Part shown: positions 53,020 through 62,704 of the stretch, in pieces
Numbering within the stretch: the stretch's first letter is position 1
Layout: every line of letters begins with the position of its first letter
From: Halesus radiatus
Lineage: Eukaryota > Arthropoda > Insecta > Trichoptera > Limnephilidae
Length of the DNA: 64,000 nucleotides
NCBI GenBank assembly: GCA_022606495.2
Contig: JAHDVE020005245.1
Location: 62,001 to 126,000, forward strand
Direction: 5' to 3'
Position numbers and translations under genes: made by a program
Notes under the pieces: generated by a model
Databases searched by the model: none
What the model saw: only the letters and a program-made list of their open reading frames with translations
What the model was told of the DNA's origin: nothing

Positions 53020-53420
53020 TTCTTTATTCCAGAAGGTATGCAGGGGTGGTGCAATGCAATACGTTCCAAAAGTGATAATAATATAAACAAATAAATAACA
53101 ATAGGTATGTAAAATAAGAGGAAGAAAAAAAATATGTAGAAAAAGTACTTACAATATGCAAAATAAGTTCATTCACTAAGAGAGAAAAAAAATTTATGGT
53201 GGATATTTGATGGATTCCCGTCTCCAAAGGCCCATCAAGGGAGACTCCATCCATGCAGCCGTAGCAGTAATGATGGTATTCTTGGATTGGCGTACTCTGC
53301 ACTACAGGCTTCCCATGCGGTGGCGGAGAAGTACCCTGAAAGAGTGCACTCGTCCTTCCAGGAACATTTCTGTAGCACTGCAGTATCTTGGTAGACGGAA
53401 TAGTTGTTGATATGCATTAT
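53020..53420. other. Unrecognised segment with overlapping open frames
   Basis: 53170-53410 is GC-richer and open in opposite frames; the minus strand gives PGRTSALFQGTSPPPHGKPV and HHYCYGCMDGVSLDGPLETG. No family recognised; GTTCTTTATTCCAGAAGG at 53020 may be a retroelement tail. Confidence 0.3.
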
Positions 53421-53569
53421 TGTATAATGAAATATGTGTAGGTATATATTAATTTAGTAATTTAAATAAAACATATTGGTTAGTTTAGGTTTTCGGTCTT
53501 GTTTTTTTTTCGTATTTTTAATGACTTTATATTGCTTTTAAAAAGTGAGATGATTTTATTCGGTCACCG

Positions 53570-53755
53570 CTTCTACGACTCACTCTTGCACTCAACAGCT
53601 CGGCTATGGAATAATTTTCTTCCCTCCTATAACATACTTCTATAACATATTCACGACTCAGGTCCTGTCCTCAAAAAGACCCTCCACACAGCATCCCCAA
53701 AGAAGACATAGGCCTTATTTATTCCACCAGGGTCTCCTGTGTGGAGTTAAATTTG
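53570..53755 (+). pseudogene. LINE family beta 3' end
   Basis: GHRFYDSLLHSTARLWNNFL-type frame, then CCTCAAAAAGACCCTCCACACAGCATCCCC in short matching pieces, as at 7860-8000. Confidence 0.6.
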
Positions 53756-53764
53756 AAAAAAAAA

Positions 53765-53937
53765 GGTTTTTTGACATTTGAAAGGTCTTCGTTTTACGCC
53801 GATTCTCGGTCCGGTTCAACTTTTGAACAAGTTCTGATCAACTGACTTTGCTTTTCTGCTGATCACAATTTGTTCTAAAGCTGAAACCCGCCGCTGAGAT
53901 TCGGCGTTAAACAGGAACCTTTCAAATGTCAAAAAAA
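53765..53937. mobile_element. Short foldback element
   Basis: Arms TTTTTTGACATTTGAAAGGT...TTTTACGCCGATTCTCGG and CCGCTGAGATTCGGCGTTAA...CCTTTCAAATGTCAAAAAA, about 173 bp in all. Confidence 0.7.
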
Positions 53938-54307
53938 ATAATTCAAAATGGCGCCGATTGGCATTTTGATAACAATATTACATTTTCTTTTCTGTGAAAC
54001 AACTGGCAATGTTTATCAAAATTTTGCTAAATCTTCATAAAACAGTTATAGAGTTGTACATCAATATATTACAAAGATTACAGATGTAGAATACACTACA
54101 GTAAATGAGAAATTTAAAAAATATAAATATACAAAGACAAGTATTTGAAATAACAAATAGTACAAGTAAGTAAACATTTATATATGAATGATTTAAATAA
54201 TACTAAAGATGATAAATCTGTAGCAAACATGCAGGAAGTGAAAGGTTGATAGGTAAAGTATAAAAAGTCACGGGACAGTTTTATTAGTATTTCGTGGCAT
54301 AAGTCAA

Positions 54308-54555
54308 AAGATAAGTAACAATGAAAATGTCAACGGTCAATGCAGCATCGTTGAGCAGTTGAGTCGAATATGTCTTCTGCCACGAGATCGTCGCTAGTTT
54401 GTGCCAAGTATTAACGGATGAACAGTGTCCAGTGACGCCGGACACGAAGCAGGCGGTCCCCCCTTACGCCGCAGAGGTGGTCCCGTCTTATTTATGTGAT
54501 GATTATAAACGCCCTGTTAAACAATAAACAACCGGCGTGTTTATTAAATATTAAT
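54308..54555 (+). repeat. Dispersed repeat U (copy 1)
   Basis: TTGAGTCGAATATGTCTTCT...GAACAGTGTCCAGTGACGCC...GCAGGCGGTCCCCCC...AACAACCGGCGTGTTTATTA. Copy 2 at 55703-55932 is nearly identical, lying inside repeat T. Confidence 0.85.
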
Positions 54556-54689
54556 TGGCATATGGTAATTGGGACAGTGGGCTGCAAAACCATGTGAACA
54601 CTATTATGAAATATACAAACTGTGGCTGGATATATCGACGCAATATATCGATCAAAACTAGACATACTTGATCAGTTTTAAGTCATTAG

Positions 54690-54823
54690 CAGTGGTGTGC
54701 ATCGCCTTATGACCAAAGGTAGGCTGTGTGCAGTTCGGTGTGAATGTGTATTGTCTATTTGAAAATTGACATTTTATTATCATATTCCACTGTTTTTTTT
54801 GGCCATAAATAAGCGTACAAGTT
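54690..54823 (+). repeat. Dispersed repeat V (copy 2)
   Basis: See copy at 49650; GTGTGCATCGCCTTATGACC...AAATTGACATTTTATTATCA...AATAAGCGTACAAG. Confidence 0.6.
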
Positions 54824-55117
54824 TCCTGCTAAATTCTTGGAAAAAATACGTTTTGTTTAGAAATACGTTTAATTTTTTTTTTCGTCAGATTACCGGTCGT
54901 TTGACAGCTGTCAATTGTTGCCCGATGATCGCCATTTTGAAATCTTGCACTATTTTAATTAAAAAGACAATATATAATTTGCATTTTGTGAAATGGATTC
55001 CATATCGAGCAGTGAAAGTGATGACGAGCGAATGGCAATTATTCAAGATAAAAAAACGGATGGATAACGGTTCGTTACGTAACAGAAATTTGATGGTTCG
55101 TTTATAAAACTGGCCCT

Positions 55118-55252
55118 TAGTCTTGTTTGGTGACCAGATCTGAATAGCCAGCCATAATTCCAAACCCTCCTCTTCCCTGTCTCCTTCCCTTCCTCAGAAC
55201 ATTCCCCAATTAGGGATGCCATAGTCCGCATGTGCGGTATTCACGTAAAAAA
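55118..55252 (+). mobile_element. SINE body fragment (family S)
   Basis: CTTGTTTGGTGACCAGATCT...AATAGCCAGCCATAATTCC...CCCCAATTAGGGATGCC...GTGCGGTATTCACGTAAAAA, internally deleted. Confidence 0.7.
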
Positions 55253-55609
55253 ATATGTCTTAAGTAATGACACTGTATCTATTTTTTTTTAAATATTTTT
55301 GCAGCTCACTGTACGGCAGTGAATCAACAACGGAGAAGTGTTAAATTGTAAGGTGTAAGGTACACTTATCACCCAGCGACTAGCACCTACAGGCCGGGTT
55401 CCCCGGGCCATAAATAAAATAATAAATTGATACCCAATAATTTATGGTCCAATTTCGTAATGAAAGGTTTCTACAATCTCGCCACGGAATCCGTCCGAAC
55501 GGATTTCGTGAAAAAAAAAACAGTAAGGATTTTTAGTAAAAAGGGTATTATTTGTATTAATTTTATTTTAACGATTAGTACTGTGCAACAAAAATCACAC
55601 TTTATATAT

Positions 55610-56240
55610 TACTAGCTGAAGTACCCGGCTAAACCTGAGGTTATTTAGGATTTGAAGTAAAGTTTTGAGGTCGTGATGTGTTCCCTAACCCTAACCCTAA
55701 CCCTAAGTGACATTGAAAATGTCGAGAAATTGAGTCGAATATGTCTTCTGTCACGAGATTATCGCTATTTTGTGCCAAATATTAACGGATGAACAGTGTC
55801 CAGTGACTCCGGACACGAAGCAGGCGGTCCCCCCGCTACGCCGCAGAGGTGGTCCCGTGTTATTTATGTGATGATTATAAACGCCCTGTTAAACAATAAA
55901 CAACCGGCGTGTTTATTAAATATTAATTACCTACCTCTACCCCTACCCCAACCCCTACCCCTACTCCTACCCGTACACCCAACCCAACTTAGTAATTTTC
56001 TTCGTATTTTAATCTTCACTTGTGCGAAATTTTATCAAGAATTCCCAAAACTCTGCTTTAAGGGGTGGGAAAGGGGGAAGGGGTGTTTTTTTCTAAATCC
56101 TATGTAGACAGTGACCATCCTCTTGTTTCGAAAGTCAAGTATGCAAAATTTCATCAATCTCGGAATAAAACTGTAAATTTGTATAGAAAACAAACAAACA
56201 CCGCCCGCCCGTGACCTTTTTCTTTATATAATAGAAGAAG
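55610..56240 (+). repeat. Repeat T with telomere-like run, split by repeat U
   Basis: ACTAGCTGAAGTACCCGGCT...GTAAAGTTTTGAGGTCG, (CCCTAA)4 at 55681-55706, repeat U (55703-55932), then (CTACCC)n variants to 55990 and TGTGCGAAATTTTATCAAG...AAGGGGTGGGAAAGGGGGAA...ATGTAGACAGTGACCATCC, ending TTTATATAATAG. The same layout without repeat U occurs at 59075-59345, so the hexamer run belongs to the element. Confidence 0.75.
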
Positions 56241-56283
56241 AAGAAAAGATTATATTATTGTTTAGTAATCACAAAAATCACAC

Positions 56284-56508
56284 TTAACATTTTTTTGAGC
56301 CGTCGCCTCGACAATGCGTCTCCAGGGCGTACCTGTCCAGCGCAATCGCGTCCATAGTAGGCCCAGCCTTTCTCCGCTCAGCCTCCGGAGTTGCTTCTCC
56401 AAAGATTGTCTGGGGCGACCCGCTGGACGTCTTCCCTCTGGAATCGCTCGGAATGTTCAGTGGTATTCGGTCTTCTGGCATTTTAAATACGTGACCAAGC
56501 CACCACAA
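56284..56508 (-). pseudogene. RTE-like LINE C-terminal remnant
   Basis: Minus strand WWLGHVFKMPEDRIPLNIPS, then RGKTSSGSPQTIFGEATPEA and GPTMDAIALDRYALETHCRG. LGHV.(R/K)MPEDR is the typical tail of RTE-like ORFs. Confidence 0.65.
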
Positions 56509-56509
56509 T

Positions 56510-57060
56510 AGCGAAGATTATCAGGGGTTCGATATTAAGCCCATTTCGGATCGTTGAACTTCTCTAAATCGTTCCTTGTGAAAGTCCATAAAACCAGCAA
56601 ATGTCTTCTTGATTAGACATTTTTTTTAGATATAATTATTTTTTTCGGGAAAAGGAAAAAATAATCCGTACAGTTGTACAAAAACTATCGTCTTAATTCT
56701 CATTTTATTACACAGTTGAACAAGACGAAAAACAACGGACCTAAAACGGATCCCTGTGGAACGCCAGAGGTGACTGGATCCAACATAGATAAAACCTTTT
56801 CATAAAACTTTAAAAAGAAAATAAACATTCAGGCTTGCAAAAATATTTTGGACTGTTGGTTTTCAAATAAGAAGTTGTTCAAATTCAATTGACGTCAGAG
56901 GTTGACAAAATAAAGTAAACTACCTAGTAATTTGATACTGGAGGATACAGAAGACGTTTCAGTTTTTTTTTTTAAAGAAAGACAAATATTCCCTGATTAC
57001 GAATAACCTGACAATATTTGAAAATCTTTTACTACCATCAGTAAGCGGAAGATGTTGCTT
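56510..57060. other. Intergenic, unrecognised
   Basis: AT-rich with a short phrase, GAACAAGACGAAAAACAACG...ATCCCTGTGGAACGCC (56713-56765), that reads like KTKNNGPKTDPCGTPE, reminiscent of RT motif sequence but too short to assign. Confidence 0.35.
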
Positions 57061-57069
57061 GTGTCGTGA

Positions 57070-57150
57070 TGGTGGACTAAGACAACCGAGGAATTGAACT
57101 CACGACGCCTGGGTGAGACCCAGACGCTGAATCGCTTTAATCGATACAAA
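57070..57150 (-). repeat. tRNA-like segment
   Basis: Minus strand: AAAGCGATTCAGCGTCTGGG, then CACCCAGGCGTCGTGAGTTC and AATTCCTCGG; box B-like GAGTTCAATTCCTC and a stem GTCTGGG/CCCAGGC. Acceptor stem not convincing; a SINE head remnant is likely. Confidence 0.4.
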
Positions 57151-57479
57151 TCATCTTAACTTAAAAGCTAAAATTACACTGAAATCATTGGTGAAAGTTA
57201 CCACTGTAACCGCCGTTCTTCGCAACTTTTCGAATGATCAATCTGAGGCACCGATCGGTCAAGTGTTTTGTTGAACAACGCTCTGTTTGCCTGTTTCCAA
57301 GCAATTTTTATCGTTGAACATCCTAAATGGTCTATGAAGGTGCCCGCCCACTTCCATAGACAATAAAATGACATCAAAGTAAAAACTTTCAATGTAAAAT
57401 CAACAGAGATGAGTTAATATTGTATTTATTTGTGAATATACATAATTTGTTTTAAAAACTAATACATAAACCAGCATGT

Positions 57480-58380
57480 TACACTTCACAAACGTATGCG
57501 TTAAAATATATGTTTAAAATAAAGTATTAGCTTGACTTTTGCTAATGCCGCGAAAGTACATTTGACATTTGACGTTTCTCCTCCGTGAAAAACAATACAA
57601 AACGTAGCTTAAAATAAGTCAAATAAGTTAGGTTTTCTTCATTTTTATTTAGAACATATAAAAAAACATGTTTTTGACAGTCGAAAACGAAAATAAATAT
57701 TTATCATTCAATAGTTGGATCGCGTAAAATAGATCGCAAACCAATAATGACAGTTGAGATTTCGGCGATATCTTTTCATATTGTTGATACTTTTTTATAA
57801 CTACTCCTCTGCTGAGCGGAACTTAATCCACAAAAATCGTTACCCTAAATTGATCGTAAATTTGAACGAGAGTTTCGTTGGGACGAGCGTATTTGTGCAT
57901 TTCAACAGTCTTGAGGCAAACCTTTCGGCTCAACAGTTGCTCAGTAGGATTGGGAAGAACGGCCGTAAATATACAAAAAAAACCCGTTCGAAATTAAAGA
58001 CACTCAGCAATAAATGTCTTCACCGCTGTCGCAAGAAATATCAATAAATATATCCGTACCTGAACATTATTGTTTGAGTACCCTTTCTACTCGGAGTTTG
58101 GAAAGTGTCGGACTTTGGTGGGAGTTTTAATCGGGAATCAGCTCAAAGCAAAACGGGGCGTTGCGGGATTCATCACCGATAAACGGTACCAAGTAATGCG
58201 TCCAGTGCATGGTTTGGTCTGACCTTTATTAAATTTGGAAATAAATAAATATACGTATAAAACAAAAAAAGCACAAACTAAGGGCACATCGTTACTGGTA
58301 AGCTAACGGATGATGAGGAGCTTAGATTTCTGTGCCACCTTGTATACATGCGGGCTCTAGGCCAGCTTCAAAAAGAAAAC
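57480..58380 (+). other. Open frame without ATG; otherwise unrecognised
   Basis: 57754-58047 is open for 97 codons and starts with TTG, just after an in-frame TGA at 57748. It would encode a hydrophobic leader (YLFILLILFYNYSSA) and a basic tail (KYTKKTRSKLK...CLHRCRKKYQ). There is no Met anywhere in the frame, so it is either an exon (CAG precedes at 57751) or chance. Confidence 0.25.
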
Positions 58381-58499
58381 CATGGAAAGACTTCAGGTTC
58401 AATACAATGACACGTACTGTGTAATGTTCGGACTTGCGCGGCACTGCAGTGCTTCTTCCGTGTTCGCGGAAGGGCGAGTTCCTGAGTTTGCAGTCTTAA

Positions 58500-58821
58500 C
58501 CCTTACCACTCCTTTGTCGGGTGCCAGCCGACATCACTATTTGTACGCTACAACTCAGTTGTCGGCTGGCGGCCGACAAGATAAGACGTGCCCGGGCGGT
58601 TTATTTTTGCGCTCAAAACTTGACACGTGACGTTTTTTCTTGTGATTATTCGATAAAAAACATTTAAATTCACGTTTTAATAAGATTTTGACTGTTTTCC
58701 GTTCTTGTTTTACTATAAAATAACCTTTTTGTAACTGCCTATCAATAAATTAATATTTTGACACTATTTAAATTAGAGTTGGTTGACAACAAATATTAAA
58801 AAAATAATGGAGTGGTAAGGG
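58500..58821. mobile_element. piggyBac-type MITE flanked by TTAA
   Basis: TTAA (58496-58499) then CCCTTACCACTCC; the right end is GGAGTGGTAAGGG followed by TTAA (58822-58825). The 13-bp termini are perfect inverted repeats starting CCC, and the TTAA duplication is the piggyBac hallmark. Just inside the left end are two palindromes, TGTCGGGTGCCAGCCGACAT and TTGTCGGCTGGCGGCCGACA. 322 bp, no transposase. Confidence 0.9.
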
Positions 58822-59074
58822 TTAATAAGAACCAGGGTGACAGAGATGAGGGAAAGGACTATCAAGTCCAAAAATGTCCTCGTCATGGAATCCCGTCAGA
58901 CATCAGGTTCGAGTATCAAAGCAAGTTGGAGTAAGACATTGGCCCCAATAATCTTCAATCCGATGGATCTATAACGAAATTGAAGTGCAAAATCTATGAC
59001 GTTTTCTTATTTATATATGTTGCTAATTTATGATTCCTTTTTTGTTCTCTCTTCTTTATTATTTTTATTTATTA

Positions 59075-59345
59075 CTAGCTGAAGTATTCGGGGTTCTCCG
59101 GGGTCATTAATGGTTTGAAGGAAAGTTTTGAGGTTGCAATGCATTACCCTAACCCCTACCCCTACCCCTACCCCTACCAAAAGTTTTCCTGTTATTTTAA
59201 ACATCAAGTGTGCGAAATTTCATCAAGAAGTACCAAAATTCTGCTTAAAGGGGTGAGAATGGGGGAAGGGGGTGGTTTTTTAAATCTCGTGTAGATAGTG
59301 ACTTAGTTCGTGTTTGACTTAAATTGGAGGGCAGGCTTTGCTCGC
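59075..59345 (+). repeat. Repeat T, uninterrupted copy
   Basis: TTACTAGCTGAAGTATTCGG...AAAGTTTTGAGGTTGCAATG, then CCCTAACC(CCTACC)4-type run (59143-59178) and CAAGTGTGCGAAATTTCATC...GAATGGGGGAAGGGGGTGGT. Confidence 0.7.
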
Positions 59346-59797
59346 CCCCCGCCCCTCTTGTTTTGATTTCTTCCCCTTGCGTGTTAGGGCATCCCTATAT
59401 ATTATTTGCTCTATGGTGTATCCGAGCAATGGAATTTCTTGGATCAGCCTTATCCCTGCATTATTTAGACTATAGAACACAGGACCCATGTAGATTATTG
59501 ATTATTTAGTGTTTCGACTACGAAGGTGATTGAATTCGCCTCGGGGCGTCCCCCATTCATGTCCATAGCCAGCCGACATCCCTCTCCACCTCCATCCGCA
59601 CTGGGAGCGCCGCGCATAACAAACATCCTCTCAGTATCATCACCCCGGCCCAACACCAAGGGACCTAGCATGAAAGCCAACATCAACACGATAAAAGTCT
59701 ACAATGTTGGTGATTAGTCGACTTTAGCGAGCACGACGATTGCATTTCTCGGTTGAAATCGACTAAAATATATATTATAATAATAAATAATAAAAAC
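59346..59797. other. Intergenic, GC-richer, unrecognised
   Basis: 59520-59700 is open on both strands with Pro/Ser-rich translations. Nothing recognised. Confidence 0.3.
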
Positions 59798-60215
59798 AAT
59801 TTTTTTTTTATAAACAATAATTATCAGCCTGAAACACTCATCCAAATTGAAAAAAACCTTTCCGAGCAAAGATAAATGTCGCCGACAGGACTCGAACCTG
59901 CACCCTTCTGATGTCCGGTCAGATGCTCTATTTGAGGGATTTAGCCGTTACAAGCCTTTCTCATACTAATAAAGTTGGTTGTTTACAGGTGAAAATATAA
60001 TAAAAACAGTAATTATTGAATGAAACACTAGTATATATTGATTAACTTGGCGGGTTTGCGATAAGCCGACGTAGCTCAACGGTAGAGCATCTGACCGGAC
60101 ATCAGAAGGGTGCAGGTTCGAGTCCTGTCGGCGACATTTATCTTTGCTCGGAAAGGTTTTTTTCAATTTGGATGAGTGTTTCAGGCTAATAATTATTGTT
60201 TATAAAAAAAAATTG
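59798..60215. mobile_element. Inverted pair of tRNA-like elements (family G)
   Basis: Left arm 59798-59940 and right arm 60066-60215 are inverted copies: CAATTTTTTTTTATAAACAA...CAAATTGAAAAAAACC...TGTCGCCGACAGGACTCGAA and the complement. The right arm contains GCCGACGTAGCTCAACGGTA, box A-like, and GGTTCGAGTCC, box B, with a 5-bp anticodon stem TCTGA/TCAGA. The acceptor stem has two mismatches and the anticodon loop lacks U33, so not a functional tRNA. The 120-bp spacer is unique. Confidence 0.8.
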
Positions 60216-60640
60216 TTACCCTTTGCGCTATGCACAAAAATCTTGTCTTAAGTTTTTAAGAACTTTAGTTTATCAATTAATAATAGTAAAAACATTTATT
60301 TTTCAACAACTATTTTACATATTTTTATATATCATATAATTTTAGCAAATGCCAAAAAGGTTAATCAGTCATATATTCCAGAGCCCGGAGTGCAGCTGGT
60401 TTTCAGCAGTACCTCTGGAAATCAGTGACATGTATGAACCAGGCAACTTCTCAATATACAGGAGACACATTCAGCTGTTGGGAGTGGAAAACACAAATGC
60501 GAAGAGGATGAAAAGACTCCACTTCGTCTACGGTGTCAATGTCCCGCTTTGATGAGAAGAAGACCTATTGGGGAACCAAGAGACATAGCCGAATATCCAA
60601 AGACAACCCCGGTGAACTTTATCAAGGGGACCGGGTTACT
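60216..60640. other. Intergenic, unrecognised
   Basis: AT-rich, then an open frame at 60349-60552 (MPKRLISHIFQSPECSWFSA...) without family match; it may be part of the retroelement beyond 60640. Confidence 0.3.
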
Positions 60641-61025
60641 GTCAATGGAATAAGATAAAATGAGAGATGGCACAAATCTTTAATTGAAATATCGGTAGGA
60701 CAAGTACAGCATTCCCACCTGACGCCTGTGCTCAAATCGAATCTATCAAACGGACCGCCCGTTTCTGCAGAGAGTCGAGGGTTTTTTCAGATATTTTGGG
60801 TCTCCTGACCAGAGGTGGCTGCCAAATTCTACAGTGGGGTGCATTGCGATTGGCACAGGGTCAGCAGTTATGTACTATCTGCAGTATCTGCGGGCTCTGT
60901 ACAGTGCGCCCAGCTTCTGAGTGGCTAACTTGACTCTGGCTACGATGGAGCCCCCATACTTGAGTTGGTCACTTAGGGTTACACCAAGCTATCAATTGAG
61001 GGCTTGTTGGGAAGATTGCTTCCAT
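60640..61025 (-). pseudogene. LINE family beta remnant
   Basis: Minus strand: SIDSLV(V)NPK, LKYGGSIVARVKLATQKLGA, LYRARRYCR(Y)CRS, QSQCTPL*NLAATSGQETQN, NPRLSAETGGPFDRFDLS and HRRQVGMLYLSYRYFN: the same sequence order as 50990-51390. Confidence 0.68.
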
Positions 61026-61382
61026 TAAAGTTGCGTATCTAAGATTAAAAATCTCTATACTACTAAGAAAATAAAATATAAAAGATTTTACATACAAAAA
61101 TTACACAATTATGATATTGTGAGGTTGACCGTGCAGTCAGCAACCATTCGCTGCAGAGATTATTGAAGCACTGTAGCGATGTCGACCTTCGAATAGATGG
61201 CAGGTATTTCATTAAAAAGTTTTGTTGAGTAATTAAAGAGCTGTAACTACCCTCAAATACAGCGGTTCGATGTGTGGGGAGAACAAGTAAATAGTCTATT
61301 TAGTGTGAATTACATAGATGAGTGCTACGGTACTACTGCCGTTTATCAAAAAGATAGGTTTCCTTCGAATTCATCAGACACT

Positions 61383-61590
61383 GCTAAAAGCCATTTCAAG
61401 TAACGTTTAAATTCTGAATGGTCTTTCACCAGGGCGATACTGAGAGTATATTCCACTCTAGAACGTGCGCAAATATACTACATATTATTTTTTAATGAAT
61501 TAATTGTGGAACAGCACAGATTAATGAAATAAAATTTACTTGCGCACGCCGGAATTTGAACCCGCGACCTTCGGATTCGTAGTCACATGT
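61383..61590 (-). mobile_element. SINE with tRNA head (family S)
   Basis: Inverse orientation: body CCAGGGCGATACTGAGAGTA and ACGTGCGCAAATATAC, head CGCACGCCGGAATTTGAACC CGCGACCTTCGGATTCGTAG (complement of box B and anticodon arm). The distal 3' body is missing. Confidence 0.72.
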
Positions 61591-61930
61591 ATACACGTCT
61601 GTTACATGTACGTTAGATTAGGTCGAATAGGAATCCAATATTATTATTTTTAAACGCCTGGTGTTTTTTTTCATTGTGCATATTGTTAAAGCGATATTGA
61701 GGGTTTTGAATCGATGCGTCCGTTTAATCAACAAGGCCCACAAATTCCCGGTCAACTCCGGGCAGCGAACAAATAAAAAAATACCTCTCCCGCCCTGGCA
61801 CGTCGTATCTCATCCAGCCTAATAACAGGGTGTTACGTTATCAATAAACTACGGTTTAACACCAATAAAAACACACTGTATAAGTAATATGATGCGTACA
61901 GGGTGATACAAAAATGATTTTTTTTTTTTC
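61591..61930. other. Intergenic, unrecognised
   Basis: Includes CAACAAGGCCCACAAATTCC...GCCCTGGCACGTCG (61720-61810), mildly GC-richer. No assignment. Confidence 0.35.
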
Positions 61931-61931
61931 A

Positions 61932-62165
61932 AAAAATTGGTATTCACTTATTGGCGTCATTAATAATAAATTAGTAAAAATTACTTTGCAAACACCGCTT
62001 TTTTAATACATAAATATCAACATGTTTCGAAAGCGAAGCTTTCCTCATCAGGACACACAAAACAATAAAAAATAATATTTATATATGTTTTTCATTTGTC
62101 TGTAGTTGACAATATTTAAAAAAAGTGGTGCTTACAAAAGTAATTTTTAATGAATTTACTTTATT
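61932..62165 (-). repeat. Penelope-type terminal repeat (related to 14045)
   Basis: TTGGTATTCACTTATTGGCG matches TTGGTATTCACTTTGTGGCG at 13374. On the minus strand the AAAGCGGTGTTTGC end follows the hammerhead-like motif at 62014-62056. Confidence 0.55.
62014..62056 (-). ncRNA. Hammerhead-ribozyme-like motif, third family
   Basis: Minus strand 5'-3': GUGUC / CUGAUGA / G / GAAAGC-UUC-GCUUUC / GAA / ACAUGU / U / GAUAU. Perfect CUGAUGA and GAAA core, 6-bp stem II, self-complementary ACAUGU stem III, U17 and a 5-bp stem I with two G-U pairs. The best-preserved of the three motifs. Confidence 0.7.
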
Positions 62166-62211
62166 ATTTAATTGATAAGATTTTTAAAAAAATTCTTCAA
62201 TTCCGTACAGC

Positions 62212-62440
62212 AATCCCGACTGTTCCCAGCTGTCTGGAGCCAGTGGGATTATGGCATACCCAATTGGGATATCTCATGAGGCTGCAGGGAGTGTGAAAGA
62301 GAAGGAGGTGGGAAAGGTGAAGGATGGGAAATGCTTGGCTATTCTAATCTGGTCACTAAAACCGGCTGACGCCATTTCAAGTAACGTTTCGATTCTGAAT
62401 GGTGATCTTTCACCAGGGCGCTACTGAGAGTATCTTCTAT
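62212..62440 (-). mobile_element. SINE body fragment (family S)
   Basis: Inverse of the SINE 3' body: CCCAGCTGTCTGGAGCCAGT...GGCATACCCAATTGGG...TGGGAAATGCTTGGCTATTC...CACCAGGGCGCTACTGAGAG. Confidence 0.72.
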
Positions 62441-62559
62441 TATAGTTTACTTTAAACGTGTCTATATTAACCTTTGTAGGTACAATAGTATAATTTATAA
62501 ATTTAATTAAATTTTGTGCTTAATATACCGTTATTCTTTGAATTTGTTTCATTTGGCAT

Positions 62560-62695
62560 TTGCCTCAGTGGCGCACCCTGTATATTTCCCGATGCAGTTG
62601 GAGGGTCGGGCCAGGTGTGGCGACCCCCGGGGCGGGCCTAAGTGGAGCCGGACTCACACTATCACACCACTGATGTGGTTCCGCAATAGTTGTAA
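62560..62695 (+). other. Isolated GC-rich patch, unrecognised
   Basis: GTGGCGCACCCTGTATATTT...GGTCGGGCCAGGTGTGGCGA...CGGGGCGGGCCTAAGTGG, out of keeping with its AT-rich surroundings. No ORF or family that I recognise. Confidence 0.35.
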
Positions 62696-62704
62696 ATAAT
62701 CCAC

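Noticed and set aside
55681..55706. Telomere end or telomere fusion (CCCTAA repeats)
   Set aside because: Only about four units, embedded at the same internal position in two copies of a dispersed repeat, so it is part of that repeat.
57754..58047. Small secreted basic protein
   Set aside because: The frame has no ATG at all and an in-frame TGA lies just upstream; only an exon role would rescue it, and no partner exons are recognised.
60066..60137. Functional tRNA gene
   Set aside because: Boxes A and B and a 5-bp anticodon stem are present, but the acceptor stem has two mismatches, position 33 is not U, and the flanks are repeated in inverted orientation at 59.8 kb.
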